Shown: positions 51,735-61,693, counted from the stretch's first letter. The stretch is DNA of 64,000 bases from Aromatoleum petrolei (GCF_017894385.1 NZ_CP059560.1:4038501-4102500), one strand, 5' to 3'. The notes: generated from the letters alone by a model not told the origin. Made by a program: numbers and translations.

Positions 51735-53750
51735 TTGAAACTGATCTTTGCACCCGCCGTGGGGCTGATGAATCGCTGCAGCTACCCGGTGAAGTTTGGT
51801 CTGCTTGGGCTCATCATGCTGGTGGCCTTTGCGAGCCTGATGCTGACGCTGGCACGCCAGCTAAATGCAACGATAGAGCGGACGGAGCGCGAACTCGTCG
51901 CTTCCGAGTTGTCGCGGCCGATCTCCAGGGTGGTGGAGCTGATGCAGCAACATCGTGGCTTGTCGTCGGCGATGCTCGGGGGCCTGGAGAGCGCCAAGGC
52001 AACGCGCGCCGACAAGGCGGGCGAGGTCGACGGTGCGTTCGAAAAACTGGATGCTGCGCTTCCGCAGTCCGCGCGCGACCGGGAGTGGGGCGACATCCGT
52101 TCGCGCTGGAATGTGTTGAAGCAGGACGGGTTGAAGCTGAGCCAGCCGGAGAATTTTCAGACGCATACCGACTTGATCCACGACCTACTGGATTTCCAGA
52201 TCGCGGTGGCGGACGAGTTCGGATTGACCTTTGATCCGCAGCAGGACAGCTACTACCTCATGTCGACGGCTGTGATCCGCATGCCCTACCTGCTGGAGCG
52301 CATGGGCCAGCTTCGTGCGCGGGGGGCGGCCGTCCTCGCACGCGGCACGATAGATGACGCGGGCAAGTTGAAAGTGAGTGTGCTTGCGGGTGATGTGAAC
52401 GAGGCGCTCGGCGACCTGGACACCAATATTCGCAAGATCGTCGCGCAACGGCCGGATCTCGCGCAGCGGCTGGAATCATCGGTCGCCGAACTGAAGCAGA
52501 AGCTCGCCACGGTGAATGGCGTCGTCAGCGAGATCGTCAGCGGAAATCTTCAGAGTACCCTTTCCTCTGCGTATTTCGGGATGGCGACCGAGGCTATCGG
52601 CGTGGGCTACCGGCAGATGAACGAGCTCCTGCTGCCGACCCTGGATGACCTGCTGCGCCAGCGCATTGCCGAGGCGCAGCGCGTGCTGAATTTCAACATC
52701 GCGGTGCTGGTGGTGGTTGCGATCGCAATCGCCTACCTTTCGATCGGGGTGTATCTGTCCATCATGGGCAGCGTGAAGCGGCTGGCGGAAGGGAGCCACC
52801 GGCTGGCGGCCGGCGACCTGACGACGGCGATCCGACTGCAGGCACGCGACGAACTGCACGTGATCGCGGACAGCTTCAATGAAATGGCGACGACGATGTG
52901 CCGCCTGATCACGAGCATCCAGGGCAACTCGGGTCAGGTGGCGGAGACGGCCCGCGGCATGGTGGAGTCGGCACGCCAGATCGATACGGCCTCGCAGCGC
53001 CAGAGCGAGGCGGCTTCGAGCATGGCGGCGGCGGTGGAGGAGATGACGGTGGGTATCGACCATATCGCCGGCAATGCGACCAACGCGAACGAGATCGCGC
53101 GGCGCTCGGGCAAGTTGTCGGGCGAGGGGGGCGAGGTCGTCGAGTCGGTGGTTGCCGACATCGGGGAGATCGCCCGCGCAGTGTCCGGGTCGGCCGATAC
53201 CATCGCCGAACTGGACCGCAGCTCGGAGCGGATTTCGGCGATCGTGAACGTGATCAAGGAGATCGCCGACCAGACCAACCTGCTGGCGCTGAACGCGGCG
53301 ATCGAGGCCGCGCGCGCGGGCGAACTGGGGCGTGGCTTCGCGGTGGTGGCGGACGAGGTGCGGAAGTTGGCCGAGCGCACGACGCACTCGACGCAGGAGA
53401 TCGCACAGATGGTCGGGGCGATTCAGCGCGATGCGCGGGATGCCGTGAATAGCATGCAGGGTGGGGTCGCGCGGGTGAATACGGGCGTTGTACGTGCCCA
53501 GGAGGCGGGTGCCGCGATGGCGAGCATCCGCGACGAAGCGGGCCGGGTCGTGGAGACTGTGGCTGAGATCTCCGATGCCTTGCGCGAGCAGAGCGTGGCG
53601 TCGACGGAGATTGCGCGCAACGTCGAGACGATTGCGCGCATGGCCGAGGAGAACAGCGCGGTTGCGGTGCAGAGCCACCAGACGGCGGACCGGCTGGAGA
53701 GCCTCGCTGAGCGTCTGCTCGCGGATGTGAGCCGCTTCAAGGTGGCGTGA
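51735..53750 (+). CDS. Methyl-accepting chemotaxis protein
   Basis: I prefer TTG 51735 (671 residues) because GGAGAG precedes it and it yields the family-like start [17 protein letters not shown] 51705 is in frame without a ribosome site. A first membrane helix ([20 protein letters not shown], about 20-40) and a second ([20 protein letters not shown], about 325-345) enclose a 280-residue periplasmic helical sensor. The sensor contains [16 protein letters not shown], reminiscent of the Q-x2-R-G start of NIT-type nitrate sensors. HAMP then the signalling domain follow; the hairpin tip is [20 protein letters not shown]. No terminal CheR-binding pentapeptide is seen. It ends 15 bases from the AraC gene, convergent. 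Confidence 0.94.
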   Translation: MKLIFAPAVGLMNRCSYPVKFGLLGLIMLVAFASLMLTLARQLNATIERTERELVASELSRPISRVVELMQQHRGLSSAMLGGLESAKATRADKAGEVDGAFEKLDAALPQSARDREWGDIRSRWNVLKQDGLKLSQPENFQTHTDLIHDLLDFQIAVADEFGLTFDPQQDSYYLMSTAVIRMPYLLERMGQLRARGAAVLARGTIDDAGKLKVSVLAGDVNEALGDLDTNIRKIVAQRPDLAQRLESSVAELKQKLATVNGVVSEIVSGNLQSTLSSAYFGMATEAIGVGYRQMNELLLPTLDDLLRQRIAEAQRVLNFNIAVLVVVAIAIAYLSIGVYLSIMGSVKRLAEGSHRLAAGDLTTAIRLQARDELHVIADSFNEMATTMCRLITSIQGNSGQVAETARGMVESARQIDTASQRQSEAASSMAAAVEEMTVGIDHIAGNATNANEIARRSGKLSGEGGEVVESVVADIGEIARAVSGSADTIAELDRSSERISAIVNVIKEIADQTNLLALNAAIEAARAGELGRGFAVVADEVRKLAERTTHSTQEIAQMVGAIQRDARDAVNSMQGGVARVNTGVVRAQEAGAAMASIRDEAGRVVETVAEISDALREQSVASTEIARNVETIARMAEENSAVAVQSHQTADRLESLAERLLADVSRFKVA

Positions 53751-53765
53751 GCGCGTCGGCAGCGC

Positions 53766-54788
53766 CTATGCGTGGGTGATGGGGGGCGACTGACGCAGCG
53801 TCTCGGAGGGTAGCTCGCCGAACATGGCACGGTAGTCCGACGCGAAGTGCGACAGGTGCCAGAAGCCCCAGCGCGCGGCGATGTCGGCGATCTGGTGGCT
53901 GGCGGGATCGGCGGACTTCAGTTCACGACGCACGCCGTTGAGGCGCAAGGCCCGCAGGAAGCTGACGGGGTTGAGGTTCAGGATGTCCTGGAAGCTGTAC
54001 TGCAGCGTGCGCCGGGACACGCGCAGCTCGGTGCACAGGTCGGCGACGGTGATTGGTTCGTCGATGTGTGCACGCATGTACTCGCGTGCGCGGTCGACGA
54101 TGAGCTGGCGCGTGCGGCAGGGCGTGGCCGGGCGGGGGGTGTCGTCGCGTGGCGTGATGGCGGCGACGATGCTGGCGTAGATTGCCTGCTCAAGCCCCTT
54201 GCGCATCTGCGGGTGGCGCAGCAGATCGGGGGTGGCCTCGAGGCTGGCAAGCACGGTGAGCAGGAAGCCGCGCAAGGTGGCGGCCTGGTCCGCGGTCGCG
54301 GCGATGACGCGCCGCTTGCCGATTTCGGCTTCAACGTCCCGGTGTTCGACGCGGAAGGCGTAATCGGTGAAGGTTTCGATGTCGGTCGTTACGGCGACGA
54401 TGTCGTGCAGGCGCGGGGTGCGGTAGTCGAGATCTTCTCCGCCCTTGAGGGTGATGATCGAATCGAGCTCGCACGTCTCGCCGCAGTACCAGCCGGTACC
54501 GTCGATCTCCACAGGTACGCCGATCGTGCGAGAGCCCTCCCACGACATGCCAATTTCATGAACGACCTGGTTGGTCCGTTCGCGGAATACCTGCACGTTG
54601 TCGAACCAGAATTCGTCGAAGCGCCCGGCGAAGGAGCCGGCGGAAAGCTGGTCGTAGCGCTGTCTCCAGTGTTGCAGGCAGGCTGCGTGGTCGTCTGCGT
54701 CGCGCGTGTCGAGATGCACGACGGAATACGCGTCATCGCCGGTTGTGCGCGCAATGTTGTCGCACCCGACGAGGGGGTGAGCATCCAT
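53766..54788 (-). CDS. AraC-family transcriptional activator (QhpR/FeaR-like)
   Basis: The 340-residue protein has an N-terminal AraC-binding-like domain (about 1-215; for example AGRFDEFWFDNVQVFRE and VHEIGMSWEGSRTIGVPVEI) and a C-terminal AraC DNA-binding domain with two helix-turn-helices: ITVADLCTELRVSRRTLQYS and HQIADIAARWGFWHLSHFAS, then DYRAMFGELPSETLR. The ribosome site GGAG lies before ATG 54788. It diverges from the DUF1329 gene, so it most likely activates that operon. Since the operon leads to an amine dehydrogenase, a role like QhpR (amine-responsive activator) is reasonable inference, not proof. Confidence 0.9.
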   Translation of the reverse strand: MDAHPLVGCDNIARTTGDDAYSVVHLDTRDADDHAACLQHWRQRYDQLSAGSFAGRFDEFWFDNVQVFRERTNQVVHEIGMSWEGSRTIGVPVEIDGTGWYCGETCELDSIITLKGGEDLDYRTPRLHDIVAVTTDIETFTDYAFRVEHRDVEAEIGKRRVIAATADQAATLRGFLLTVLASLEATPDLLRHPQMRKGLEQAIYASIVAAITPRDDTPRPATPCRTRQLIVDRAREYMRAHIDEPITVADLCTELRVSRRTLQYSFQDILNLNPVSFLRALRLNGVRRELKSADPASHQIADIAARWGFWHLSHFASDYRAMFGELPSETLRQSPPITHA

Positions 54789-54819
54789 TTTCCGATTATC
54801 TCCTGACCGGAAAGGGCCG

Positions 54820-54849
54820 TTTGTAGTTATCGCTTTGATTGTTTTTCAA
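54820..54849 (-). promoter_or_regulatory. Possible promoter of the AraC-family gene
   Basis: On the minus strand TTGAAA (54849-54844) and TACAAA (54825-54820) are 18 bases apart. It is a moderate match in an AT-rich patch, placing initiation about 25 bases before the start codon. Confidence 0.35.
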
Positions 54850-54911
54850 AACTAATACAAAAGTCGCACGCCGAACAGTGAAATCTTTCTAATGAACTGT
54901 GTCGTGTGCCC

Positions 54912-54932
54912 CATCCGAAGCTCGCCCGGATG
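54912..54932. repeat. Inverted repeat CATCCG-N9-CGGATG in the AraC/DUF1329 control region
   Basis: Six-base perfect arms at 54912-54917 and 54927-54932, with a 9-base spacer. It sits about 50 bases upstream of the candidate -10 at 54982, a plausible place for an activator, although AraC proteins more often use direct repeats. Confidence 0.4.
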
Positions 54933-55088
54933 CCTCGCTGCGGATTGCCGATTTCGGATAACGCCCCTGGAGCCCGCTTCCTACAATCGCCTCCATCGGT
55001 TGTGCCGCCGCGTGAGGACGCGGTCGGGAACATCCGGAAAAAAAAGCCGAACCGAACGGCACATCACTTCAAGTGAGGAGACGACAAC

Positions 55089-56465
55089 ATGACCAAGACG
55101 ACGAGCTCGCCTCGCCGCGCGCTTATCTGTATCACGCTCGCCGCGGTGCTGGGCAGCGGGGGGGCGCGTGCGGCAGCGACCGAGGCAGAAGCGGCTGCGC
55201 TGGGCAAGAACCTGACGCCAGTGGGAGCCGAGGCTGCTGCGAGCAAGGATGGCGCCATTCCGGCATGGGCGGGCGGAATGACGCAGGTGCCCGCCGGCTG
55301 GAAGCCGGGGTACCTGGATCCCTTCAAGGACGACAAGCCGCTGTTTTCGATCGATGCGGCCAACGTCGACAAGTACGCGGACAAGCTCTCGGCTGGCCAG
55401 CTCGCGCTGATCAAGACGTACAAGGGTTACCGTATGGACGTCTATCCGAGCCGGCGCAGCTGTCCGGTGCCGGATTTCGTGGCTGCACAGACGAAGAAGA
55501 ACGCGACCGCGGCGAAGCTGGGGGCGGACGGCTGGCAGCTCGAGCAGGTGTTCGGCGCGGGCGTGCCTTTCCCGATCCCGAAGACGGGCGCGGAGGCGAT
55601 GTGGAACTACAAGCTGCGCTATACGGGCCTGGGGCGCCGCGCGCAGATCTCGGCGCTGATGCCCGAGAAGGACGGCAGCTACGTCGAGAACAAGCAGTGG
55701 GCGTACGAGATGTATCCGTTCAACGATCCCAAGGTGAACGGGCCGGCGGATGTGGGCGGGGTGGAGTCGAAGCTGCTGTACGACGTGCTGACGCCGCCGT
55801 CGCGCGCGGGCGAGGGCTACCTGATCCACGCCTACATCGACAAGCCGCAGGATGCCTGGATCTATTTCCCGGGCCAGCGCCGCGTGCGCCGCTCGCCGAC
55901 CTTCGCCTATGACAATCCGATCGCGGGTTTCGACAACCTGTATTTCGTCGATCAGATCAACATGTTCACCGGCGCGCTCGACCGCTACGACTACAAGCTG
56001 GTGGGCAAGAAGGAGATGTACGTGTCGTACAACTCCTACAAGCTGATCAACAAGAAACAGAAGTTCAAGGACATGCTCGGGCCCGAGTATGTCAATCGCG
56101 ATCTGATGCGCTACGAGCCGCACCGCGTGTGGGTCGTCGAGGCGACGGTGAAGGCGGACAAGCGCCATTCCTTCGCGAAGCGGGTGTTCCACTTCGACGA
56201 GGACTCGTGGGCGCTGCTGCAGGTGGATATGTACGACGCCAAGGGCAACCTGTGGCGCGTGCAGGAAGGCAGCCTGTGGGCGGCGCCGGACGTCGGGGCG
56301 TGCATCGCGTACGAGACGCAGATGTACGACCTGGTCGCGCGCCGTTACGTGGTCGACAACTGGACGGCCGAAGGCGAGGTGCTGGACCTGACCGCCGCCA
56401 AGGACGGCCGGATCACCGCAGCCAACTTCACGCAGGACGAGATGCGCCGCCGCGGCGAGCGCTGA
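55089..56465 (+). CDS. DUF1329 periplasmic protein (LolA/LolB-like)
   Basis: The 458-residue protein has a clear signal peptide (about residues 1-28, cleaved near GARAA). The mature protein begins with the DUF1329 segment LGKNLTPVGAEAAASKDGAI followed by PAWAGGM, and later has VYPSRRSCPVPDF, SYVENKQWAYEMYPF and QRRVRRSPTFAYDNPIAGF. DUF1329 is related to the LolA/LolB fold that carries hydrophobic ligands across the periplasm, and it is usually found next to DUF1302. It is first in the operon, 27 bases before the DUF1302 gene. Confidence 0.9.
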   Translation: MTKTTSSPRRALICITLAAVLGSGGARAAATEAEAAALGKNLTPVGAEAAASKDGAIPAWAGGMTQVPAGWKPGYLDPFKDDKPLFSIDAANVDKYADKLSAGQLALIKTYKGYRMDVYPSRRSCPVPDFVAAQTKKNATAAKLGADGWQLEQVFGAGVPFPIPKTGAEAMWNYKLRYTGLGRRAQISALMPEKDGSYVENKQWAYEMYPFNDPKVNGPADVGGVESKLLYDVLTPPSRAGEGYLIHAYIDKPQDAWIYFPGQRRVRRSPTFAYDNPIAGFDNLYFVDQINMFTGALDRYDYKLVGKKEMYVSYNSYKLINKKQKFKDMLGPEYVNRDLMRYEPHRVWVVEATVKADKRHSFAKRVFHFDEDSWALLQVDMYDAKGNLWRVQEGSLWAAPDVGACIAYETQMYDLVARRYVVDNWTAEGEVLDLTAAKDGRITAANFTQDEMRRRGER

Positions 56466-56492
56466 TCCGCACACCACCAAGGGAGAATCTCC

Positions 56493-58268
56493 ATGAAGAA
56501 AAGGACGATTTCGGATCGTCGGGGCACGCTCGCGCCTTCGATCCTGGCTGTGGCGGTTGCGGCGGCATGCTGGTCGCCCGCCAGTTATGCGTTTCGCTTC
56601 GGTTCGGAAGAGGGATTGTCGGGCAGCTTCGACAGCACGGTGTCGTATGGCGTGATCAGCCGCCTGCAGTCGGCGGGCTGCAAGACCATCGGCAATGACA
56701 GCGGCGGCTGCAACAACACGACAAACAACGAGTTGATGACCAAGCAGGCGGGGAACGGTTACGCCAATGCCGATTTCAACTTCACGAACTTCGATGACGG
56801 CAATCTGAACTACAAGAAGGGCGACATCGTGTCGGCAGTGCTGAAGGGCACGCACGACCTGTCGCTGAAGTATCCGGGCGGGTGGAGCGCGCTGGCGCGC
56901 TTCAACTGGTTCGTGGATACGAAGTCGGACGACACGCGGCGCACCGACGTCGCGAGCGAGGCCTCGGGCGAGACGACGCTGCTCGATGCGTGGGTGGCGA
57001 AGGAATTCACGCTGGGCGATCGTCGCGGCAAGGTGAAACTCGGCAACCAGGTGATCTCCTGGGGCGAGGACATCTTCATCATCGGCGGCGTGAACCAGAT
57101 CAACGCAATCGACCTGCAGAAGTTCCATGTGCCGGGCACGCAGCTGAAGGAGATCTTCATCCCGGCGCCGATGCTGTCGGCGTCGCTGGGCCTGACGGAG
57201 AACCTCGGCGCGGAGGCCTACTACCAGTTCGGGTGGAACGGCTTCAAGTTCGACCCCGTGGGCACCTTCTTCTCTGCGGCCGACGTGCTGGGCAAGGGGC
57301 GGCGGGTGGCCTATGTGCCGACCAGCATCATCGAGGACTTCGCCGGCCCCGGCGCCTGCGCGGGGCTGCCGAGCGGGCATTGCGGCGACAATCCGGGCAT
57401 CTCCGATGCGGACGCGATCGCGGCCGGCATCGCGGTGCCTTACCTGCGGACGGATGCGCCCAAGAACACCGGCCAGTACGGCGTGAACTTCCGCTACAAC
57501 GCGGAGGAGATCGACACCGAGTTCGCCTTCACGTACCAGCGCTACCACGACAAGCTGCCTTTCCTCGGCTTCACCGGCAACGCCGCAGGCGCGGTGACCG
57601 GCTACTTCATCGCCTACGGGGAGGACAAAGACCTGTACGCGATCTCCGCGAACACGAAGATCGCGAACGTGGCGGTCGGCGCGGAGCTGTCGTACCGGCC
57701 CAACGACAGCGTCGGTATCGACCCGACGGTGCCCTTTGCCGGGAAGTACAGCATCTACCGCGATGGCGGCAGCAATCCGGGCTTCGTCGAGGAGGAGAAG
57801 TACCAATTCCACCTGACGGGCTTCTACACCTTCTCGCACAACGACCCGCTGGGCGGGTTCGCCAAGGCGCTGGGGGCAACGGACGGTTTCATCCTCGCGG
57901 AAGCTGCGGTGGCGCATTACCCGGGGCTGGATAACAGCGGGGTGACGCCGTACTTCCTGCCGAACTATGAACTGCCGGACAAGACCTCGTGGGGTTACGT
58001 GGTGGAAGGGGCGCTGAACTACCCGAACGTGTGGGGCACGGGCGTGACGCTGACGCCGCAGATCGACTGGTATCACGACGTCCATGGCACGACGCCGAAC
58101 GGGCTGCCCTTCGTTGAGGGGCGCAAGGCGCTGACGCTGTCGCTGTTCGCAAACTATCGCGACGCGTGGAAGGGCGGGATCCAGTGGGTGACCTTCTATG
58201 GCGGCGGCGCCAACAACCTGATGCGCGACCGCGACTTCCTGTCGGCGAGCGTTTCGTACTCGTTCTGA
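56493..58268 (+). CDS. DUF1302 outer-membrane beta-barrel protein
   Basis: The 591-residue protein has a signal peptide ending near residue 33 (ASYAF). The mature chain begins FRFGSEEGLSGSFDSTVSYG, typical of DUF1302, and alternates short amphipathic strands, for example GKVKLGNQVISWGEDIFI. It ends in an aromatic residue, ASVSYSF, the C-terminal signal for BAM-dependent insertion. DUF1302 proteins are predicted outer-membrane barrels for hydrophobic compounds. It lies between the DUF1329 and MMPL genes. Confidence 0.9.
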   Translation: MKKRTISDRRGTLAPSILAVAVAAACWSPASYAFRFGSEEGLSGSFDSTVSYGVISRLQSAGCKTIGNDSGGCNNTTNNELMTKQAGNGYANADFNFTNFDDGNLNYKKGDIVSAVLKGTHDLSLKYPGGWSALARFNWFVDTKSDDTRRTDVASEASGETTLLDAWVAKEFTLGDRRGKVKLGNQVISWGEDIFIIGGVNQINAIDLQKFHVPGTQLKEIFIPAPMLSASLGLTENLGAEAYYQFGWNGFKFDPVGTFFSAADVLGKGRRVAYVPTSIIEDFAGPGACAGLPSGHCGDNPGISDADAIAAGIAVPYLRTDAPKNTGQYGVNFRYNAEEIDTEFAFTYQRYHDKLPFLGFTGNAAGAVTGYFIAYGEDKDLYAISANTKIANVAVGAELSYRPNDSVGIDPTVPFAGKYSIYRDGGSNPGFVEEEKYQFHLTGFYTFSHNDPLGGFAKALGATDGFILAEAAVAHYPGLDNSGVTPYFLPNYELPDKTSWGYVVEGALNYPNVWGTGVTLTPQIDWYHDVHGTTPNGLPFVEGRKALTLSLFANYRDAWKGGIQWVTFYGGGANNLMRDRDFLSASVSYSF

Positions 58269-58328
58269 TGCACTTGCCGGCGCCGGGGGAGGCAGTCTCC
58301 CCTGCGCCGGCCCAATGGATATCCCGAC

Positions 58329-60692
58329 ATGATCGAGAAACTCGTGCTGGCGATGCAGCGCGTGTGCTTCAGGCACCGCCTGCTGATCCTGCTGGCGCTG
58401 CTCGGCTTCACGGTGGTCATGGCGCTGTTCGCGTCGCGACTGCACATGAGTGCCGGCTTCGACAAGCAGTTGCCGCAAGACCACGAATACATCCAGACCT
58501 TCAACCAGTATCGCGAGGTGCTGTTCGGCGCGAACCGCATCATCGTGACCGTCGAGGCGACCAAGGGCGATATCTGGAACGAGAAGGCGCTGACCAAGCT
58601 TTATGACGTGACGCAGGCGCTCTTCTTCATGAAGGGCGTGGACCGGCGCACGGTCACGTCCTTGTGGACACCGAACACCCGCGCGGTCCAGATCACCGAG
58701 GAGGGCATGAAGGCCGAGGACGTGATCGGCGGCGACGTGACCGTGAAGGCGCTCACGCCGGACAACATCACCGCGATCCGCGAGCGCACGATCGTCGGCG
58801 GCTTCATCGGCTCGCTGGTCGCGAACGACTCGTCGTCGGCGATGGTGGTGGCAGAGCTGGCGGACCCCGATCCGCAGACCGGTGAGCGCCTCGATTACGC
58901 CGAATTCAGCCAGAGGCTGGAAACCGAGGTGCGTGACACCTTCAGCGACGCCGACGTGAAGATCCGCATCATCGGCTTTGCGAAGCAGATGGGCGACATC
59001 TCGGAAGGGGCGACCAGCGTGATCGAGTTCTTCGCGCTGGCCTTCCTGCTGACCGCCGCCGCCGTCTATTGGTATACGCGCTCGTGGCTCTTGACCTTCC
59101 TGCCGCTGTCGTGCTCGCTGGTTTCGGTGGTGTGGCAGTTCGGCACGATCACGCTGCTGGGCTTCGGCCTCGACCCGCTGGCGATCCTGGTGCCCTTCCT
59201 GGTGTTCGCGATCGGGGTGTCGCACGGCATCCAGCAGGTGAATTACATCGCCAAGGAGGTCATCAACGGCGCGGACGGCTACACGGCGGCGAGCCGCAGC
59301 TTCACCGGGCTGCTGGTCCCGGGGACGCTGGCGCTGATCACGGCCTTCGTCGGCTTCGCGACGCTGGTGCTGGTGCCGATTCCGATGATTCGCGAGCTGG
59401 CGATCACCGCGTCCGTGGGTGTGGCGTACAAGATCGTGACGAACCTGATCATGCTGCCGGTGCTGGCGAGCTATTTCCGCTTCGACGAGCGCTTCATCGT
59501 GCGTGCGACGAAGATGGAGGGCCTGCGCAATCGCATGATGGCGTCGCTGGGCGTACATATCGCCAATCCACGGAACGCCGCGATCGGCACGCTGGTGTGC
59601 CTCGCGCTGCTGGTGGTGGCGGTGTGGCAGAGCCAAGGGCGGCACGTAGGCCACGTGCTGCCGGGCGCGCCGGAGCTGCATGACGATTCGCGCTACAACC
59701 AAGACGTCGAAGCGGTGGTCGCGCGCTATGCGCTGGGGCTGGACCTGCTGACCGTGGTGGTCGAGTCGCCGGCCGACGGCTGCTATCGCCACGACGTCAT
59801 GAGCCATGTCGACCGGCTGACCTGGTACCTCGCGAACGTGCCGGGCGTGCTCTCGGCGCAGTCGCTGCCGGCGATGACGAAGCTGGCTGCGTCGGGTGTC
59901 AATGAAGGTAATCCGAAGTGGGCCGCGCTGCCGCAGGAGGAGCTGACCCTGGGCGAGGCGGTGCGCCAGGTGCCCGAGGGCATGCGGCTCTTCAACGCGG
60001 ACTGCACCTTGCTGCCGGTGAACCTGTATCTGGCGGACCACAAGGCCTCGACGATCAAGGAGGTGGTCGCCGCGGTGAAGCACTTCCGCGAGATGCAGCC
60101 CTTCCCCGGAGTGACCGTGCGGCTCGCCAGCGGCAATGCCGGCGTGCAGGCGGCGACCAACGAGGTCGTCGAACATTCCGAGCTGCCGATGATGCTCTAC
60201 GTGTATGCGACGATCCTGGTGCTGGTGTTTGCGGTGTATCGCGACTGGCGCGCGATGGTCGCGTGCTGCGTGCCGCTGACGCTGGCGACTTTCCTCGGCT
60301 ACTGGTTCATGAAGGAACTGGACATCGGCCTGACGGTGGCGACGCTGCCGGTGATGGTGCTGGCGGTGGGGATCGGCGTCGATTACGCGTTCTACATCTA
60401 CAACCGGCTGCAGATGCATCTGGCGCACGGCGAGGACATCGTCACGGCGTTCAAGCAGGCCCTGCGCGAGATCGGTGTGGCGACCGTGTTCACGGCGGTG
60501 ACGCTGTCGATCGGCGTGGCGACCTGGTCCTTCTCGGCGCTGAAGTTCCAGGCCGACATGGGGATGCTGCTGACCTTCATGTTCATGATGAACATGATCA
60601 TGGCGATCACGCTGCTGCCGGCACTGGCCGTGACGATAGACATTCTGATCCCAAGGCGCAGCCCGGTTCGCGCGCCGCTCATGGCGCACTGA
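58329..60692 (+). CDS. RND/MMPL-family transporter
   Basis: The 787-residue protein has two repeats of one helix, a large periplasmic loop and five helices, about 12 helices in total. Repeat 1: helix near residues 17-37, loop to about 230, then LAFLLTAAAVYWYTRSWLL, IAILVPFLVFAIGVSHGIQQ and PGTLALITAFVGFATLVLVP. Repeat 2 has YATILVLVFAVYRDWRAMV, VMVLAVGIGVDYAFYIYNRL and TLSIGVATWSFSALKFQADM with MGMLLTFMFMMN. These match the MMPL branch that exports or moves lipids and hydrophobic compounds, not the tripartite drug pumps: no membrane-fusion protein is encoded beside it. It follows the DUF1302 gene by 60 bases and YCF48 by 11. Confidence 0.92.
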   Translation: MIEKLVLAMQRVCFRHRLLILLALLGFTVVMALFASRLHMSAGFDKQLPQDHEYIQTFNQYREVLFGANRIIVTVEATKGDIWNEKALTKLYDVTQALFFMKGVDRRTVTSLWTPNTRAVQITEEGMKAEDVIGGDVTVKALTPDNITAIRERTIVGGFIGSLVANDSSSAMVVAELADPDPQTGERLDYAEFSQRLETEVRDTFSDADVKIRIIGFAKQMGDISEGATSVIEFFALAFLLTAAAVYWYTRSWLLTFLPLSCSLVSVVWQFGTITLLGFGLDPLAILVPFLVFAIGVSHGIQQVNYIAKEVINGADGYTAASRSFTGLLVPGTLALITAFVGFATLVLVPIPMIRELAITASVGVAYKIVTNLIMLPVLASYFRFDERFIVRATKMEGLRNRMMASLGVHIANPRNAAIGTLVCLALLVVAVWQSQGRHVGHVLPGAPELHDDSRYNQDVEAVVARYALGLDLLTVVVESPADGCYRHDVMSHVDRLTWYLANVPGVLSAQSLPAMTKLAASGVNEGNPKWAALPQEELTLGEAVRQVPEGMRLFNADCTLLPVNLYLADHKASTIKEVVAAVKHFREMQPFPGVTVRLASGNAGVQAATNEVVEHSELPMMLYVYATILVLVFAVYRDWRAMVACCVPLTLATFLGYWFMKELDIGLTVATLPVMVLAVGIGVDYAFYIYNRLQMHLAHGEDIVTAFKQALREIGVATVFTAVTLSIGVATWSFSALKFQADMGMLLTFMFMMNMIMAITLLPALAVTIDILIPRRSPVRAPLMAH

Positions 60693-60703
60693 GGAGGCCC
60701 GAC

Positions 60704-61672
60704 ATGACATCGATGCAAATCGGGCGGACCCTGGTCGGCCTGTGCCTGGCGGCAAGTGCTGCCGTGTTCGCGGCCGCCCCGGCCGATGCGGCCAAGGTGC
60801 CGGCGCCGGCGATGAAGGCGCGGCTGGCGGCGAAGGTGCCGGTGACCGGGCTGGTGCGCGCGGGCAATGCGCTCGTCGCGGTGGGGGACTACGGCACGAT
60901 CGTGCGCTCGACCGACGAGGGCAAGACCTGGCAGCAGGCCGAGGTACCGCTGAGCACGCTGCTGACCGCGGTGCATTTCGTCGACGAGATGCGCGGTTGG
61001 GCGGTCGGGCATGGTGGCGTGATCCTCGCGACCACCGACGGCGGTGCGAACTGGCAGCTGCAGGCGACGCTGGACGAAAAGCCGGTGCTGCTGTCGGTGT
61101 ATTTCGCCGATGCGCAACGCGGCTATGCGGTTGGCGCCTATGGCGCAGCCTTCGTGACCCTGGACGGTGGTCACGTGTGGAAACCGTTGGCTGTGGGCAG
61201 TGGCCGGGACGGCGATTTTCACCTCAACCACATCTTCGGCACGCGCGACGGAAAGCTCTTTATCGCCGCGGAAACCGGCGTCGCGTTCCGTTCCACCGAT
61301 CGCGGTACGAGCTGGACCAAGCTGGCGACCGGCGTGTCGGGCTCGCTGTGGAGCGGGCTCGAACGGGCGGACGGCGAGGTCGTGCTGCTGGGCATGAGCG
61401 GGCGCGTGCTCGCGAGCCGCGACGGCGGCACCACCTGGCAGGTACGCGAGACGGGGACCGAGCAGTCGCTGACCTCCGGAATCGCGCTCGCGAACGGCGG
61501 GATGATCGTCGTCGGTGCGGGCGGGGTCGTGCTGCGCGGCAGCGGGACGGCGCCCTACCAGCTGGAGGTGCGCCCGGACCGTCAGAACCTCGCGGCCGTC
61601 GTCGCGGCGCCGACGGGGGCGGTCGTCGTCGGTGGCCAGCTCGGTGTCGAGCGCCTCGCACCCACCAAATAA
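60704..61672 (+). CDS. YCF48-family beta-propeller, exported
   Basis: ATG 60704 with GGAGG gives 322 residues; a longer frame inside the transporter gene is rejected. A signal peptide ends near residue 30 (PADAAK). The rest is a beta-propeller of WD-like YCF48/sialidase-type repeats: VRSTDEGKTW, LATTDGGANW, FVTLDGGHVW, FRSTDRGTSW and LASRDGGTTW, about 40-45 residues apart. YCF48 in phototrophs assists photosystem II assembly; in heterotrophs such proteins are found beside MMPL and DUF1302 genes. Likely a periplasmic scaffold of the transport system. Confidence 0.88.
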   Translation: MTSMQIGRTLVGLCLAASAAVFAAAPADAAKVPAPAMKARLAAKVPVTGLVRAGNALVAVGDYGTIVRSTDEGKTWQQAEVPLSTLLTAVHFVDEMRGWAVGHGGVILATTDGGANWQLQATLDEKPVLLSVYFADAQRGYAVGAYGAAFVTLDGGHVWKPLAVGSGRDGDFHLNHIFGTRDGKLFIAAETGVAFRSTDRGTSWTKLATGVSGSLWSGLERADGEVVLLGMSGRVLASRDGGTTWQVRETGTEQSLTSGIALANGGMIVVGAGGVVLRGSGTAPYQLEVRPDRQNLAAVVAAPTGAVVVGGQLGVERLAPTK

Positions 61673-61693
61673 CAGGGACAGGGAGACCCGCGC

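Larger units (their letters stand above)
54789..55088. other. 300-base divergent control region of the AraC gene and the DUF1329 operon
   Basis: No coding sequence is supported. The AraC side is AT-rich (54820-54900). Toward the operon, TACAAT at 54982 could be a -10, but no -35 lies at 16-18 bases, consistent with an activator-dependent promoter. An inverted repeat lies at 54912-54932. No sigma-54 GG-N10-GC element with TTGC was found in this stretch. The ribosome site GTGAGGAG precedes ATG 55089. Confidence 0.6.

Noticed and set aside
54981..60755. An uninterrupted minus-strand reading frame of about 5.8 kb
   Set aside because: It runs antisense to four well-supported genes with signal peptides and family motifs, and its translation is Arg/His/Asp-rich low complexity typical of the complement of GC-rich codons.
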